Shown here in pieces: positions 17,641-27,150 of a stretch of 64,000 bases of DNA (positions are counted from its first letter, which is position 1; the number at the start of each line of letters is the position of its first letter). Origin of the DNA: Variovorax sp. PBL-H6. GTDB taxonomy: Bacteria; Pseudomonadota; Gammaproteobacteria; Burkholderiales; Burkholderiaceae_C. The position numbers were made by a program, and so were the translations under genes. The notes below the pieces were generated by a model that made no database searches, was not told where the DNA came from, and worked only from the letters and a program-made list of their open reading frames with translations. Location: positions 930,001 to 994,000 of the forward strand of contig NZ_LR594659.1 of the NCBI RefSeq assembly GCF_901827155.1, in the 5' to 3' direction.

Positions 17641-18326
17641 ACCCCATCCACCAAGACGCCATGAATCCCATCACCGAAGACGACATCGCCAACTACCTCT
17701 CGAACACGCCCGACTTCTTCGAACGCCATGCGCAGCTGCTGGCCCAGGTGCAGCTCACCAGCCCGCACGGCAACCGCGCCGTCAGCCTGCAGGAGCGCCA
17801 GGCCGAGATGCTGCGCGAGAAGATCAAGGCGCTGGAGCACCGCGTGATGGACATGGTGCGCCACGGCACCGAGAACGTCGTCACCGCCGATCGCCTGCAG
17901 CGCTGGACCCGCGGCCTGCTGACCACGCGCGATCCGCGCGCGCTGCCGATGCGGATCGCGAGCGACCTGGAGACGCTGTTCGTCGTGCCGCAGGTCACGA
18001 TCAAGATCTGGGACTGCGACAGCAGCTACCTCCACGAGCCCTATGCGCAGCAGGTGAGCGAGGACATGAAGGCACTGGCCACCTCGCTGACCGCGCCTTA
18101 CTGCGGCCTCAACGCCGGCTTCGAGGTCGCCGGCTGGCTGACCGAACCGCAGGCGGCGGTGTCGATTGCGCTGATCCCGCTTCGGCCCGACCCCGAGACG
18201 CCGGCCTTCGGCCTGCTGGTGCTCGCTTCGCCCGATGCGCATCGTTTCAACGCCGAGATGGGCACCGACTTCCTGGAGCGCATCGCCGAGCTGGCCTCGG
18301 CGGCGCTGTCGCGGCTGCGTTCTTGA
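17637..18326 (+). CDS. DUF484 family protein (GAF-like)
   Basis: A 229-residue protein with an N-terminal helical region ([20 protein letters not shown], the DUF484 signature), a coiled-coil stretch (about residues 45-75) and a C-terminal GAF-like domain. Function is not established; the family is almost always between dapF and xerC. It overlaps dapF (ATGA) and ends inside the start of the next gene, so it is translated as part of the dapF operon. An internal ATG seven codons in (MNPITEDD) is an alternative start. Confidence 0.88.
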   Translation: MNPIHQDAMNPITEDDIANYLSNTPDFFERHAQLLAQVQLTSPHGNRAVSLQERQAEMLREKIKALEHRVMDMVRHGTENVVTADRLQRWTRGLLTTRDPRALPMRIASDLETLFVVPQVTIKIWDCDSSYLHEPYAQQVSEDMKALATSLTAPYCGLNAGFEVAGWLTEPQAAVSIALIPLRPDPETPAFGLLVLASPDAHRFNAEMGTDFLERIAELASAALSRLRS

Positions 18327-18934
18327 TTGCGCGGCGCGCGCTCACTGGCGCGCTCGTCGTGCTGCTCATGGGTTACGCCGCTGTCCATGTCGCGGTCTGG
18401 CTGCATGCGCGCAAGCGGCTTGCGCATCCGCCGGCGCGCGTGGCCGATGTGGCGCTGGTGCTCGGCAACCGTGCATACCGCGACGGTCGGCCCAATCCGT
18501 GCCTGACCGGGCGCGTCGATGCCGCCGTTGCATTGGCGCGCGCCGGCCTCGTGCGCCAGCTCCTGTTCTCGGGCGGCATGGACAAGGAAGACGGCCGCAT
18601 CGAGGCCGAGGTGATGCAGCAGCATGCGCGTGCCGCGGGCTACGAGGGCGCGCTGCTGCTGGAGACGGTCTCGCAGTCCACGCGCGAGAACCTCGCGATG
18701 TCGCGCCCGCTGCTCGAGGCGGCGGGTGTGAAACGCGTGATCGTCGTATCCGAGCCTTACCACCTGTGGCGCGTCGAGCGGCTGGCGCATGCGGCGGGCT
18801 TCGATCGCCGCTTCGAGGTGCAGTACGCCGCCGCGCCCACCACCTGCTGGCAGCGCTGGGGCATGGCGTTCCGGGGTGCGTTGCGCGAGCCGCTGGCCAT
18901 CGTGAACAATGCCGCCCATGGATACCTCCACTGA
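18323..18934 (+). CDS. ElyC/SanA/YdcF-family (DUF218) membrane protein
   Basis: A 203-residue protein with one N-terminal transmembrane segment and a DUF218 alpha/beta domain. Hallmarks are VALVLGNRAYRDGRPN, LLFSGGMD, STRENLAMSRPLLE and VIVVSEPYHLWR. The family includes E. coli ElyC and SanA, linked to envelope integrity and peptidoglycan precursors, though their chemistry is unclear. The TTG start overlaps the DUF484 stop by four bases (TTGA). The end overlaps the xerC start. It is an insertion relative to the usual dapF-DUF484-xerC order. Confidence 0.83.
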   Translation: MIARRALTGALVVLLMGYAAVHVAVWLHARKRLAHPPARVADVALVLGNRAYRDGRPNPCLTGRVDAAVALARAGLVRQLLFSGGMDKEDGRIEAEVMQQHARAAGYEGALLLETVSQSTRENLAMSRPLLEAAGVKRVIVVSEPYHLWRVERLAHAAGFDRRFEVQYAAAPTTCWQRWGMAFRGALREPLAIVNNAAHGYLH

Positions 18935-19892
18935 ATCGCCGCTCGTCGAGCGCTACCTCGAGCACGTGCGGGTCGAGCGTCGATTGGCAGATCGCACGGT
19001 CGAGCTCTATGCGATCCACCTCGAGACGCTGATCGAGAACGCCGCGGCCGCCGGCCTGGCCCTGGAACAGGTGCAGACCGCACATGTGCGCCGTTGGATG
19101 GCGCAGCTGCACAGCGCGGGCCGGGAGTCGCGCGGCATCGCGCTGGTGCTGTCCTGCTGGCGCGGCTTCTACCGCTGGCTCGGCCACGAGGGGCGGATCG
19201 GCTCGAACCCGGTGCAGGACGTGCACGCACCCAAGGCAGCGCGGCCGCTGCCGAAGGCGCTGGCGGTCGACGAGGCGGTGCAACTTGCGCAACTGCACGA
19301 CGAGGAGGCCGATCCCTGGACCGAGGCCCGCGACCGCGCCATCGTGGAGCTGCTCTACGGCTGCGGCCTGCGCGTGGGCGAGCTCACCGGCCTTGATCTG
19401 CGCGCGAGCAACACGGCGCGCGGCTGGGTGGATCTCGACGCGCAGGAAGCCAGCGTGCTCGGCAAGGGCAGCAAGCGGCGCACCGTGCCGGTGGGCGCCA
19501 AGGCGGCCGAGGCGCTGGCGGACTGGCTGGCGCGGCGCGAAGACTGCGCGGCCCTGCCCGCTGCGCGGCTGCGCGATCCGGCCGGCGCCGCGGCGCTCTT
19601 CATCGGCCGCACGGGCACGCGCCTGTCGCCCCATGCCATCTGGCGCCAGCTGCGCCAGCGCAGCCTGAAGGCGGGCCTCGCGGCGCCCGTGCATCCGCAC
19701 ATGCTGCGCCACTCCTTCGCGAGCCACCTGCTGCAGTCCAGCAGCGACCTGCGTGCGGTGCAAGAACTGCTGGGACACGCGAGCATCTCGACGACGCAGG
19801 TCTATACGCGGCTGGATTTCCAGCACCTGGCGAAGGCCTACGATGCGGCGCATCCGCGTGCCCGGGTGAAAGAAGAGGGCGGCAAGAAATGA
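18909..19892 (+). CDS. xerC: Tyrosine recombinase XerC
   Basis: A 327-residue site-specific recombinase acting at dif to resolve chromosome dimers. It has an N-terminal core-binding SAM-like domain and a C-terminal catalytic domain. Catalytic residues are visible: Arg in CGLRVGEL, Lys in LGKGSKRR, His and Arg in HMLRHSFASHLL, His in LLGHASISTTQ and the nucleophile Tyr in VYTRLDFQHLAK. Synteny with dapF-DUF484 identifies it as XerC and not XerD or a phage integrase. Start may be 18909 or the ATG nine bases later. It overlaps the 3' end of the upstream gene and is overlapped by the methyltransferase gene. Confidence 0.93.
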   Translation: MPPMDTSTESPLVERYLEHVRVERRLADRTVELYAIHLETLIENAAAAGLALEQVQTAHVRRWMAQLHSAGRESRGIALVLSCWRGFYRWLGHEGRIGSNPVQDVHAPKAARPLPKALAVDEAVQLAQLHDEEADPWTEARDRAIVELLYGCGLRVGELTGLDLRASNTARGWVDLDAQEASVLGKGSKRRTVPVGAKAAEALADWLARREDCAALPAARLRDPAGAAALFIGRTGTRLSPHAIWRQLRQRSLKAGLAAPVHPHMLRHSFASHLLQSSSDLRAVQELLGHASISTTQVYTRLDFQHLAKAYDAAHPRARVKEEGGKK

Positions 19893-21091
19893 AAACACTC
19901 CGCCTGCGCCCCGGCAAGGAACGCTCTCTGCTGCGCCGCCATCCGTGGATCTTCGAATCGGCGATCGCCAAGGGCGGCGGCGATGCCGGCGAGACGGTGC
20001 GCATCGAGACCGACGACGGCCGCTTCCTGGCATGGGCGGCCTTCAGCCCGCATTCCAAGATCCGCGCGCGCGCCTGGAGCTTCGACGAGCAGCAGCGCAT
20101 CGATGCCACCTTCATGGCATCGCGGGTAGCGAGCGCGGTGGCGGCACGGGAGCGCTTCGAGCTCCCGAGCGACGGCGTGCGCCTGGTGCACGGCGAGGCC
20201 GATGGCCTGCCGGGGCTGATCGTCGACCGCTACGGCGACACGCTGGTGGCGCAGTTCCTGTCGGCCGGGGCCGAGCGCTGGAAGAGCGTGCTGGCCGATG
20301 CGCTGCTTGCGGCCACCGCACTCGAGAAGCTCTACGAGCGTTCCGACGCGAGCGGGCGAGAGCGAGAGGGATTGGCGCCCGAAGCCGGCTGGCTCCGCGG
20401 TAGCGGGCCCACCCAGCTGGCCATCCGCGAGCACGACTGGCAGCTCACGCTGGACATCGCCACGGGGCACAAGACCGGCTTCTACCTCGACCAGCGCGAC
20501 AGCCGCGGGCGCTTCGCCGAACTGGCGCGGCACCGGCGCTTCCGGCGGGTGCTCAACTGCTTCTGCTACACGGGCGGCTTCACGGTGGCGGCGATGGCGG
20601 GGCTGAAGGCCGCGGGTGCGCTCGACGGGGCGGAACTGCTGTCCATCGATTCGTCGCTGCCGGCGCTGGAGCGTGCGCGTGCACACGTGGCCCTCAATGG
20701 TTTCGGAGGAGCCCGCGCCGAGTTCCTGGATGCGGACGTCAATGCCTCGCTGCGCCGCTTTCTCGACGAGGGCCGCAGCTTCGATGCCATCGTGCTCGAC
20801 CCGCCCAAGTTCGCCCCCACCGTGGCCCATGCCGAGCGCGCGGCGCGGGCCTACAAGGACCTCAACCGCCTGGCCCTGAAGCTGCTGGAGCCGGGCGGGG
20901 TGTTGCTGACCTTCTCCTGCTCGGGCGGCATCGGCGCCGACCTGTTCCACAAGATCGTGGCCTCTGCCGGCATCGATGCGGGCGTGGACGGCTACATCAG
21001 CGAGCGTCTTGGCGCGGCGCCGGACCATCCGATGACCATCGAGTTTCCGGAGGGCGAGTACCTGAAAGGCCTGGTGGTGGTGCGCAAGTGA
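19889..21091 (+). CDS. rlmI: RlmI-like class I SAM-dependent rRNA (cytosine-C5) methyltransferase
   Basis: A 400-residue cytoplasmic enzyme. An N-terminal PUA-type RNA-binding domain (LRPGKERSLLRRHPWIFESA) precedes an EEHEE-like region and a Rossmann methyltransferase domain. The latter has LNCFCYTGGFTVAAM (SAM loop), AIVLDPPKFA (NPPY-like motif IV) and TFSCSGGIG with the catalytic Cys. This matches the RlmI family, which methylates C1962 of 23S rRNA. It overlaps xerC by four bases (ATGA) and ends the dapF operon. A near-random 120-base gap follows. Confidence 0.88.
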   Translation: MKTLRLRPGKERSLLRRHPWIFESAIAKGGGDAGETVRIETDDGRFLAWAAFSPHSKIRARAWSFDEQQRIDATFMASRVASAVAARERFELPSDGVRLVHGEADGLPGLIVDRYGDTLVAQFLSAGAERWKSVLADALLAATALEKLYERSDASGREREGLAPEAGWLRGSGPTQLAIREHDWQLTLDIATGHKTGFYLDQRDSRGRFAELARHRRFRRVLNCFCYTGGFTVAAMAGLKAAGALDGAELLSIDSSLPALERARAHVALNGFGGARAEFLDADVNASLRRFLDEGRSFDAIVLDPPKFAPTVAHAERAARAYKDLNRLALKLLEPGGVLLTFSCSGGIGADLFHKIVASAGIDAGVDGYISERLGAAPDHPMTIEFPEGEYLKGLVVVRK

Positions 21092-21211
21092 GCCGCACGG
21101 CCCTTGCGAAGAATCAGCGGCGCGTGGCCCCTTAGCCCCTGTCGGAGCGCGGCTTGGGGCGCGTGGCTAAACTTCCCGCCTTCCCCCTCGTCCCCCATTC
21201 CCGGAGCACCC

Positions 21212-22261
21212 ATGGCCCTGATCCCCGCCACCATCCTCACCGGCTTTCTCGGCTCCGGCAAGACCACGCTGCTCAAGCGCATCCTGACCGAGGCGCACGG
21301 GCAGAAGATCGCCGTGATCGAGAACGAGTTCGGCGAGGAGAACATCGACAACGACATCCTGGTCACCGAGTCCAAGGAGCAGATCGTGCAGATGAACAAC
21401 GGCTGCATCTGCTGCACCATTCGCGAGGACCTGCGCGAAGCCCTGCAGCTGCTGGCCGCCAAGAAGCGCAAGGGGCTGCTCGACTTCGACCGCGTGGTGA
21501 TCGAGACCACCGGCCTGGCCGACCCGGGCCCCGTGGCGCAGACCTTCTTCATGGACGACGAGATCGCCGAAAGCTATCTGCTCGACTCGATCCTCACGCT
21601 GGTGGACGCCAAGCATGCGCCGCAGCAGCTCAACGACCGCCAGGAAGCACGCCGCCAGGTGGGCTTTGCCGACCAGATCTTCATCAGCAAGACCGACCTG
21701 GTGGCGGGCGAGGAGACCGATGCGCTGATCCACCGCCTCAAGCACATGAACCCGCGTGCCCCGCAGCAGAAGGTGCATTTCGGCGAGGTACCGCTTTCGG
21801 ACGTGTTCGACCTGCGCGGCTTCAACCTCAACGCCAAGCTGGACATCGACCCGGACTTCCTGAAGGAGGAAGACGAGCACGACCACCACGATCACGCGCA
21901 CGGCGAGCATTGCGACCACCCCTCGCACGAGCAAGAGGGCCACGGCCACCACCATCACCACGATGACGACGTGAAGAGCTTCGTCTTCCGCGCCGACCGG
22001 CCCTTCGACCCGGCCCGGCTGGAGGACTTCCTGGGCGCGATCGTCAACATCTACGGCCCGCGCATGCTGCGCTACAAGGGCGTGCTGGACATGCAGGGCA
22101 CCGAGCGCAAGGTGATCTTCCAGGGCGTGCACCAGCTGATGGGCAGCGACCTCGGCCCGGCCTGGGGGCCGGATGAGAAGCGCAACAGCCGCATGGTGTT
22201 CATCGGCATCGACCTGCCGCGCGAGATCCTGGAACAGGGACTGGAGCAGTGTCTGGTCTGA
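21212..22261 (+). CDS. CobW/YjiA-family G3E GTPase (zinc metallochaperone-like)
   Basis: A 349-residue G3E P-loop GTPase. Walker A GFLGSGKTTLL, the metal-binding CxCC in NNGCICCTIREDL, Walker B-like VVIETTGLADP, and the switch ISKTDL are all present. A long His/Asp/Glu-rich stretch (about residues 225-258, including HGHHHHHDDD) separates the GTPase and the C-terminal CobW domains, as in zinc-handling members. It likely delivers Zn2+ to apo-enzymes. No Zur-type palindrome was recognised upstream; a 10-base direct repeat GGCGCGTGGC (21119-21128, 21158-21167) is present instead. Confidence 0.87.
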   Translation: MALIPATILTGFLGSGKTTLLKRILTEAHGQKIAVIENEFGEENIDNDILVTESKEQIVQMNNGCICCTIREDLREALQLLAAKKRKGLLDFDRVVIETTGLADPGPVAQTFFMDDEIAESYLLDSILTLVDAKHAPQQLNDRQEARRQVGFADQIFISKTDLVAGEETDALIHRLKHMNPRAPQQKVHFGEVPLSDVFDLRGFNLNAKLDIDPDFLKEEDEHDHHDHAHGEHCDHPSHEQEGHGHHHHHDDDVKSFVFRADRPFDPARLEDFLGAIVNIYGPRMLRYKGVLDMQGTERKVIFQGVHQLMGSDLGPAWGPDEKRNSRMVFIGIDLPREILEQGLEQCLV

Positions 22262-22280
22262 CCGTCGTCGGCTGACCTTC

Positions 22281-22288
22281 TATACAAT
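22281..22288 (+). promoter_or_regulatory. Candidate -10 element for the dksA leader
   Basis: TATACAAT lies 20 bases after the CobW stop and about 228 bases before the dksA start. It is close to the sigma-70 -10 consensus. A convincing -35 is not obvious because the preceding bases are the end of the GTPase gene. If used, dksA has an unusually long structured leader. Confidence 0.35.
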
Positions 22289-22312
22289 CGCGCGCCTGTT
22301 CCGGAGGTCAGG

Positions 22313-22434
22313 CATCGTCCTTCCCGGGACGATGTGTGACTTTTGGCATAGGGCGGCACACGTTTTCGGCCTGCTTTCGGGGGTATAACCCCTGGGTTCG
22401 CCGCTGGCGAGCCCCTGACAAGGCGGGGTCCCGC
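22313..22434 (+). other. Structured 5' leader upstream of dksA (three hairpins)
   Basis: Three stem-loops occur in series. The first is a perfect eight-base stem CATCGTCC/GGACGATG (22313-22320 with 22327-22334). The second is GGGTTCGCC/GGCGAGCCC (22394-22402 with 22406-22414, one G-U). The third is a short GCGGG/CCCGC (22423-22427 with 22430-22434). None is followed by a T-run. This is the largest part of the 254-base gap before dksA and suggests post-transcriptional control. Confidence 0.4.
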
Positions 22435-22515
22435 GAAGCCCTCGGGCAGCAGTGGTTCCCATGGAAGTAGATCCCTTTGAAAGCGCGTACCAGTTCGTCG
22501 AAGGAGCCAGTCACC

Positions 22516-23439
22516 GTGAAGAAACCAGTCGCCCAGGCAGAGCCCGTGTCCAAGCCGGCCGTCAAGAAGACGGAGGTTGCAAAGCAGGCTGTGCCCGCCG
22601 CGAAGCAGGTTTCCGCGCCCAAGACCGTCGGGCCTGTCGCGCCGCCGAAGCCTTCTGCCACGAGCAAGGCCAAGGCTGCGGGTGCAGGTGCTTCCTCATC
22701 AACCCTGGCGGCCGGCCCACGAGCCGCCGCACCAGCTTCATCGATTCCCGTTAAAAAGGCGGCTGCGGCCCCTGCCGCAGCGACACCTGCTATGACCACT
22801 CCGACCACTCCCACCGACACTTCTTCCTCCAACGCACCGGCACCCGCTCGCGGTGGGCGCGTCTCGCGGCTGTCGCAGCTGACCGTGCCCTCGATGCCGC
22901 AATCGGTGGCCTCCACAGCGGCCAAGTCCAGCTTCGTCCAGGACTTGAAGACCGCGCTGGTGCCGCCCCCGCCCGTCGCCATCAAGAAAGATCCCAAGCT
23001 GGCCAACAACTGGAAGACGAAGCCGGTCGAGGAGCTCACCGACGCCGAGGTGATTGCCATGCCGGACTCGGAGTACATGAACGAAAAGCAGATGGCCTTC
23101 TTCCGGCTCAAGCTGCAAGAGCTCAAGCGCGGGATTCTCGAGAACGCCGGTGAGACCACCGAGCACCTGCGGGAGGACACCGTCGTGGTGCCCGACCCGG
23201 CCGACCGTGCCACCATCGAGGAAGAACACGCGCTCGAACTGCGTACGCGTGACCGTGAGCGCAAGCTGCTGAAGAAGATCGAGCAGTCGATCCAGCGCAT
23301 CGACGCCGGCGACTACGGCTACTGCGACGAGACGGGCGAGCCGATCGGCGTCGGCCGCCTGCTGGCCCGCCCCACCGCCACGCTGTCGCTCGAGGCGCAG
23401 CAGCGCCGGGAGCTCAAGCAGAAGATGTTCGGCGACTGA
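22516..23439 (+). CDS. dksA: DksA-family RNA polymerase-binding transcription factor with a long N-terminal extension
   Basis: 307 residues, about twice the length of E. coli DksA. Residues 1-150 are Lys/Ala/Pro/Thr-rich and low-complexity, histone-H1-like. The C-terminal part is DksA proper: the coiled coil (MAFFRLKLQELKRGILENAG ... TRDRERKLLKKIEQSIQRI) and the globular tip (AGDYGYCDETGEPIGVGRLL, then ARPTATLSLEAQ). Only one zinc-finger cysteine remains (Cys270); the other positions are Glu/Gly, Ser and Ala. This cysteine-poor form is common in alpha- and betaproteobacteria. It works with ppGpp on rRNA promoters. GTG at 22516 is chosen because AAGGAG (22501-22506) stands nine bases before it; an in-frame TTG at 22477 has no such site. 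Confidence 0.88.
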   Translation: MKKPVAQAEPVSKPAVKKTEVAKQAVPAAKQVSAPKTVGPVAPPKPSATSKAKAAGAGASSSTLAAGPRAAAPASSIPVKKAAAAPAAATPAMTTPTTPTDTSSSNAPAPARGGRVSRLSQLTVPSMPQSVASTAAKSSFVQDLKTALVPPPPVAIKKDPKLANNWKTKPVEELTDAEVIAMPDSEYMNEKQMAFFRLKLQELKRGILENAGETTEHLREDTVVVPDPADRATIEEEHALELRTRDRERKLLKKIEQSIQRIDAGDYGYCDETGEPIGVGRLLARPTATLSLEAQQRRELKQKMFGD

Positions 23440-23470
23440 GTCGCCGCAGCATCGAAGGGAGTCGTTGCGC

Positions 23471-25084
23471 ATGGCGAAGGAAGACACCGGCCGGCTGCTG
23501 TCCAAGGTGGCGAAGTTCGTTCGCAATCCGCTCAAGGATTGGTCCGAGCTCGATGCCGAGGAGTCCTCGCAGCTCGAGAACGGCTACAGCCGCGAGATGC
23601 TCAAGGAAATGATTGAGCGGCGGCAGCGCAATGACTTCGTGCGTCGCCGCGAGTTCGACATGCTGCGCAAATTGCGCCAGCGCGAGGCGGCCGGCGGCCG
23701 CGATCCGGGGGGCACGCCGTCCTCCTTCAACATCAGCAGCACCACCGGCAAGACCGAAGGCCGTGCTCTCACGCTCAAGAAGATCGCCGAGATCGAAGAG
23801 CAGATGTCGCAGCAATGGTGGAAGAACCGCGGCCCGGGCGGAGAACAGGGCCCCGGGGAGAACAAGGCAAGCGGCGACATGGCGGCCCAGCACGCGCGCG
23901 CCTATGCCGACACCGTGCCTGGGGTATCGCAGCAGCAGGGCGCCTCCGGCACGGCCGCCGCGCCCTCGGTTTCCGACGGCTGCATCGAAGAGGCCGCGAT
24001 CCGCTTCGCCCATGGAGACGACGCCGGCGCGGAAGCCATTCTTCTGCAGGCGCTGGCGCCCGAAGCGTCGAGTGCCGATCACGACGACACCTGGCGAGCG
24101 CTGTTCGACTTCTATCGCGCTGTCGGCGATGCCGAGAAGTTCGCGGCAGCGGCTGTGCGCTACACGCAGCGCACCCGGCGGAATCCGCCCGTATGGATCT
24201 CGCTGCCTGCTGTGGCGCGCCATGCCCAGGTCTCGGCGGCATCGGCCTTGAGCGCCCCGCCGCCGGCGCCCGCAGGCGGCGCCGACTGGGCCAGCCCCGC
24301 GGTGCTCAGGCGCGAAGACCTGCTCGGCCTGACGCGCGCGCTCGGCGCGGCGGGCCCCACCTGGAAGCTGGATTGGAGCGTGCTCGACGCCATCGAGCCC
24401 GATGCCGCCGGTCCGCTGCGTGCGCTCTTCAACCATTGGGCCGACTCGGCCGTGCAGTTGCGCTTTGCTGGCGCCGACCGGCTGCAGATCGCGCTCACCG
24501 GGGCCACGCCGGTCAACGAACGCCGTGTCGACGCCATCTGGTGGCAGCTGCACATGGCCGCATTGCGTGTCATGCACCGCCCCGACGAGTTCGAACTGCT
24601 GGCGCTCAACTACTGCATTACCTACGAAGTGTCGCCCCCGCCTTGGGAAGACCCGAAGGGCGATTTTGGTGAGCTCGAGGTGTCGTCGTCGACGACGCGG
24701 TCCCCCGTGTCGTCCGATACGAGCCCCTCCGTGTCATCGGGATTCTCGATCTCGGGGCACGACGACGAACTGATCGGGGCCGACGCCACGCCGACGCACG
24801 CCGCGGCCGGCCACGGCTCGCTGGCAGGAGAGCTCGATGGCGAATCGCTCTCGACCTGGGAGCGGCTCGACCGGGAACTGGCCGGTGCGCAGGGCTTGTC
24901 CATTTCCTGCTCGGGGCTGGTGCGCCTGGACTTCGTGGCGGGCGGTTCGCTGCTGAACTGGGTCACTGCCCGCGACGCGCGCGGCGAGCGGGTCGCCTTT
25001 GTCGATGCCCATCGCCTGATCGCCGCCTTCTTTGGCGTGATCGGGATCGCGGACCACGCCGACGTCGCCATCAGGGCGAACTGA
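23471..25084 (+). CDS. Hypothetical protein with a C-terminal STAS-like domain
   Basis: 537 residues; I recognise no specific family name. The N-terminal 120 residues are charged and helical ([20 protein letters not shown], then [10 protein letters not shown]). A middle section resembles helical repeat material ([20 protein letters not shown]). A Ser/Thr-rich linker with [19 protein letters not shown] follows. The last 90 residues look like an STAS/anti-sigma-antagonist-type fold ([39 protein letters not shown]), without an obvious phosphorylatable Ser. Ribosome binding site AAGGGAG (23455-23461) supports the ATG at 23471. It lies 31 bases after dksA, likely co-transcribed, and precedes hslVU. 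Confidence 0.72.
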   Translation: MAKEDTGRLLSKVAKFVRNPLKDWSELDAEESSQLENGYSREMLKEMIERRQRNDFVRRREFDMLRKLRQREAAGGRDPGGTPSSFNISSTTGKTEGRALTLKKIAEIEEQMSQQWWKNRGPGGEQGPGENKASGDMAAQHARAYADTVPGVSQQQGASGTAAAPSVSDGCIEEAAIRFAHGDDAGAEAILLQALAPEASSADHDDTWRALFDFYRAVGDAEKFAAAAVRYTQRTRRNPPVWISLPAVARHAQVSAASALSAPPPAPAGGADWASPAVLRREDLLGLTRALGAAGPTWKLDWSVLDAIEPDAAGPLRALFNHWADSAVQLRFAGADRLQIALTGATPVNERRVDAIWWQLHMAALRVMHRPDEFELLALNYCITYEVSPPPWEDPKGDFGELEVSSSTTRSPVSSDTSPSVSSGFSISGHDDELIGADATPTHAAAGHGSLAGELDGESLSTWERLDRELAGAQGLSISCSGLVRLDFVAGGSLLNWVTARDARGERVAFVDAHRLIAAFFGVIGIADHADVAIRAN

Positions 25085-25217
25085 GACCCGAGCTCACGGG
25101 CGCCATGCGCCGGGTGTTGGCCTCTGCGCCAAAGAGGTCGCCACAACACGGTATTCTGTTTCCCACCCAATCCCCATCCCGGCTTGCATTCGTGCAGGCT
25201 ATCGCCATATTTCCTCG

Positions 25218-25763
25218 ATGGAACAATTTCACGGAACCACGATCATCAGCGTGCGCCGCAAGACCCCGAACGGCGACCAGGTCGCGATCGGTGGTGATGG
25301 CCAGGTCACGCTGGGCAACATCGTCATCAAGGGCAGCGCGCGCAAGGTGCGCCGGCTCTACCAGGGCAAGGTACTCGCCGGTTTCGCCGGCGCGACCGCC
25401 GATGCCTTCACCCTCTTCGAACGCTTCGAGGGCAAGCTCGAGAAGCACCAGGGGCAGTTGGCGCGTGCTGCCATCGAGCTGACCAAGGACTGGCGCACCG
25501 ACCGCGTGCTGCGCCGCCTGGAGGCGATGCTGGCCGTCGCCGACGCCCATAGTTCACTGATCATCACCGGCAACGGCGACGTGCTGGAGCCCGAGAACGG
25601 CATCATCGCGATCGGCTCCGGCGGCGCCTATGCCCAGGCCGCGGCCAAGGCGCTGCTCGACCACACCGAGCTGAGCGCAGCCGACATCGTGAAGAAGTCG
25701 CTCGAGATTGCGGGCGAACTCTGCATCTACACCAACATGCACCACACCATCGAGACCCTGTGA
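25218..25763 (+). CDS. hslV: ATP-dependent protease HslV, peptidase subunit
   Basis: A 181-residue threonine protease forming the HslUV (ClpYQ) core with HslU. The N-terminus [14 protein letters not shown] places the nucleophile Thr at residue 7, exposed after removal of the first six residues. [13 protein letters not shown], the [15 protein letters not shown] segment and [15 protein letters not shown] are family signatures. A TATTCT element (25152-25157) in the 133-base gap may be the -10 of the hslVU promoter. The stop overlaps an in-frame GTG of hslU. Confidence 0.97.
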   Translation: MEQFHGTTIISVRRKTPNGDQVAIGGDGQVTLGNIVIKGSARKVRRLYQGKVLAGFAGATADAFTLFERFEGKLEKHQGQLARAAIELTKDWRTDRVLRRLEAMLAVADAHSSLIITGNGDVLEPENGIIAIGSGGAYAQAAAKALLDHTELSAADIVKKSLEIAGELCIYTNMHHTIETL

Positions 25764-25780
25764 GCCCAGCGAGTGACCCC

Positions 25781-27103
25781 ATGCCCATGACCCCACAGGA
25801 AATCGTCTCCGAGCTCGACAATCACATCGTCGGGCAACCCGATGCCAAGCGCGCCGTCGCCATTGCGCTGCGCAACCGCTGGCGCCGCCAGCAGGTCGAC
25901 GAGAAGCTGCGCAGCGAGATCACGCCCAAGAACATCCTCATGATCGGCCCCACCGGCGTGGGCAAGACCGAGATCGCGCGCCGGCTTGCGCGCCTGGCCG
26001 ATGCGCCCTTCATCAAGGTCGAGGCCACCAAGTTCACCGAGGTGGGCTACGTGGGCAAGGACGTCGACTCGATCGTGCGCGACCTGGCCGAGATGGCCGT
26101 CAAGCAGACCCGCGAGAGTGAGAGCGCCAAGGTGCGCATGCGCGCCGAGGATGGCGCCGAGGAGCGCATCCTCGACGTGCTGCTGCCCCCGGCCCGTACC
26201 GCGGACGGCTCGAATGCCGAGAGCAGCAACGCCACCCGCCAGGCCTTCCGCAAGAAGCTGCGCGAGCATCAGCTCGACGACAAGGAAATCGACATCGAGC
26301 TGGCCGAGCAACGGGCCCCGCTCGAGATCATGGGCCCGGCCGGCATGGAGGACATGACCGAGCAACTGCGCGGCATGTTCGGCCAGCTGACGCAGGGCCG
26401 GCGAAAGACGCGCAAGCTCAAGATCGGCGAGGCGATGCGTCTGCTGATCGACGAGGAGGCGGCCAAGCTGGTCAACGAGGAAGAGATCCGCACCCAGGCG
26501 ATTCACAACGCCGAGCAGAACGGCATCGTCTTCATCGACGAGATCGACAAGGTTGCCACCCGCAGCGAAGCACAGGGCGCCGACGTGTCGCGCCAGGGCG
26601 TCCAGCGCGACCTGCTGCCGCTGGTGGAGGGTACCGCGGTCAGTACCAAGTACGGGGTGGTGCGCACCGACCATATCCTCTTCATCGCCAGCGGCGCCTT
26701 CCACCTGAGCAAGCCCAGCGACCTGATTCCCGAACTGCAAGGCCGCTTTCCGATTCGCGTCGAGTTGCAATCGCTCTCGGTGGCAGATTTCGAAAGCATC
26801 CTGACCCAGACCCGCGCCTCGCTGGTCAAGCAGTACCAGGCGCTGCTGGCGACCGAGGGTGTGACGCTGGAGTTCACGGCGGACGGCATCACCCGGCTTG
26901 CCAGCATCGCCTACGAGGTCAACGAGCGCACCGAGAACATCGGCGCCCGCCGCCTGTCGACTGTCATGGAGCGCCTGCTCGACGAGGTGAGCTTCGACGC
27001 CGCCAAGCTGGAAGGCCAGGCGGTGCTTATCGATGCCGCCTACGTGGACGCACGTCTGTCGGCGCTGAGTCAGGACGAAGACCTGTCCCGGTTCATCCTC
27101 TGA
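25781..27103 (+). CDS. hslU: ATP-dependent protease HslU, ATPase/unfoldase subunit
   Basis: A 440-residue AAA+ unfoldase feeding HslV. Walker A is [17 protein letters not shown], the pore region is [18 protein letters not shown] (GYVG loop), Walker B is [12 protein letters not shown], and sensor II is [17 protein letters not shown]. The I-domain insertion (about residues 110-235) is present. The end LSRFIL matches the HslU C-terminal tail that docks into HslV. ATG at 25781 gives the usual MTPQEIV N-terminus; GTG at 25760 (overlapping the hslV stop) is an alternative that would couple translation. Confidence 0.97.
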   Translation: MPMTPQEIVSELDNHIVGQPDAKRAVAIALRNRWRRQQVDEKLRSEITPKNILMIGPTGVGKTEIARRLARLADAPFIKVEATKFTEVGYVGKDVDSIVRDLAEMAVKQTRESESAKVRMRAEDGAEERILDVLLPPARTADGSNAESSNATRQAFRKKLREHQLDDKEIDIELAEQRAPLEIMGPAGMEDMTEQLRGMFGQLTQGRRKTRKLKIGEAMRLLIDEEAAKLVNEEEIRTQAIHNAEQNGIVFIDEIDKVATRSEAQGADVSRQGVQRDLLPLVEGTAVSTKYGVVRTDHILFIASGAFHLSKPSDLIPELQGRFPIRVELQSLSVADFESILTQTRASLVKQYQALLATEGVTLEFTADGITRLASIAYEVNERTENIGARRLSTVMERLLDEVSFDAAKLEGQAVLIDAAYVDARLSALSQDEDLSRFIL

Positions 27104-27150
27104 TCCGGCTTCTGCACTCATACGGTTCGCGCAACACATTCATTGCGTGA

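Noticed and set aside
18909..19892. Phage or integron integrase marking a mobile element
   Set aside because: Synteny with dapF and DUF484 identifies the housekeeping XerC; no attachment sites or phage genes are nearby.
21119..21167. Zur box ahead of the CobW GTPase
   Set aside because: The repeat GGCGCGTGGC is direct, not palindromic, and does not resemble the A+T-rich Zur site; it may be chance in a G+C-rich gap.
22477..22515. TTG 22477 as the dksA start
   Set aside because: No ribosome binding site, whereas GTG 22516 has AAGGAG at nine bases.
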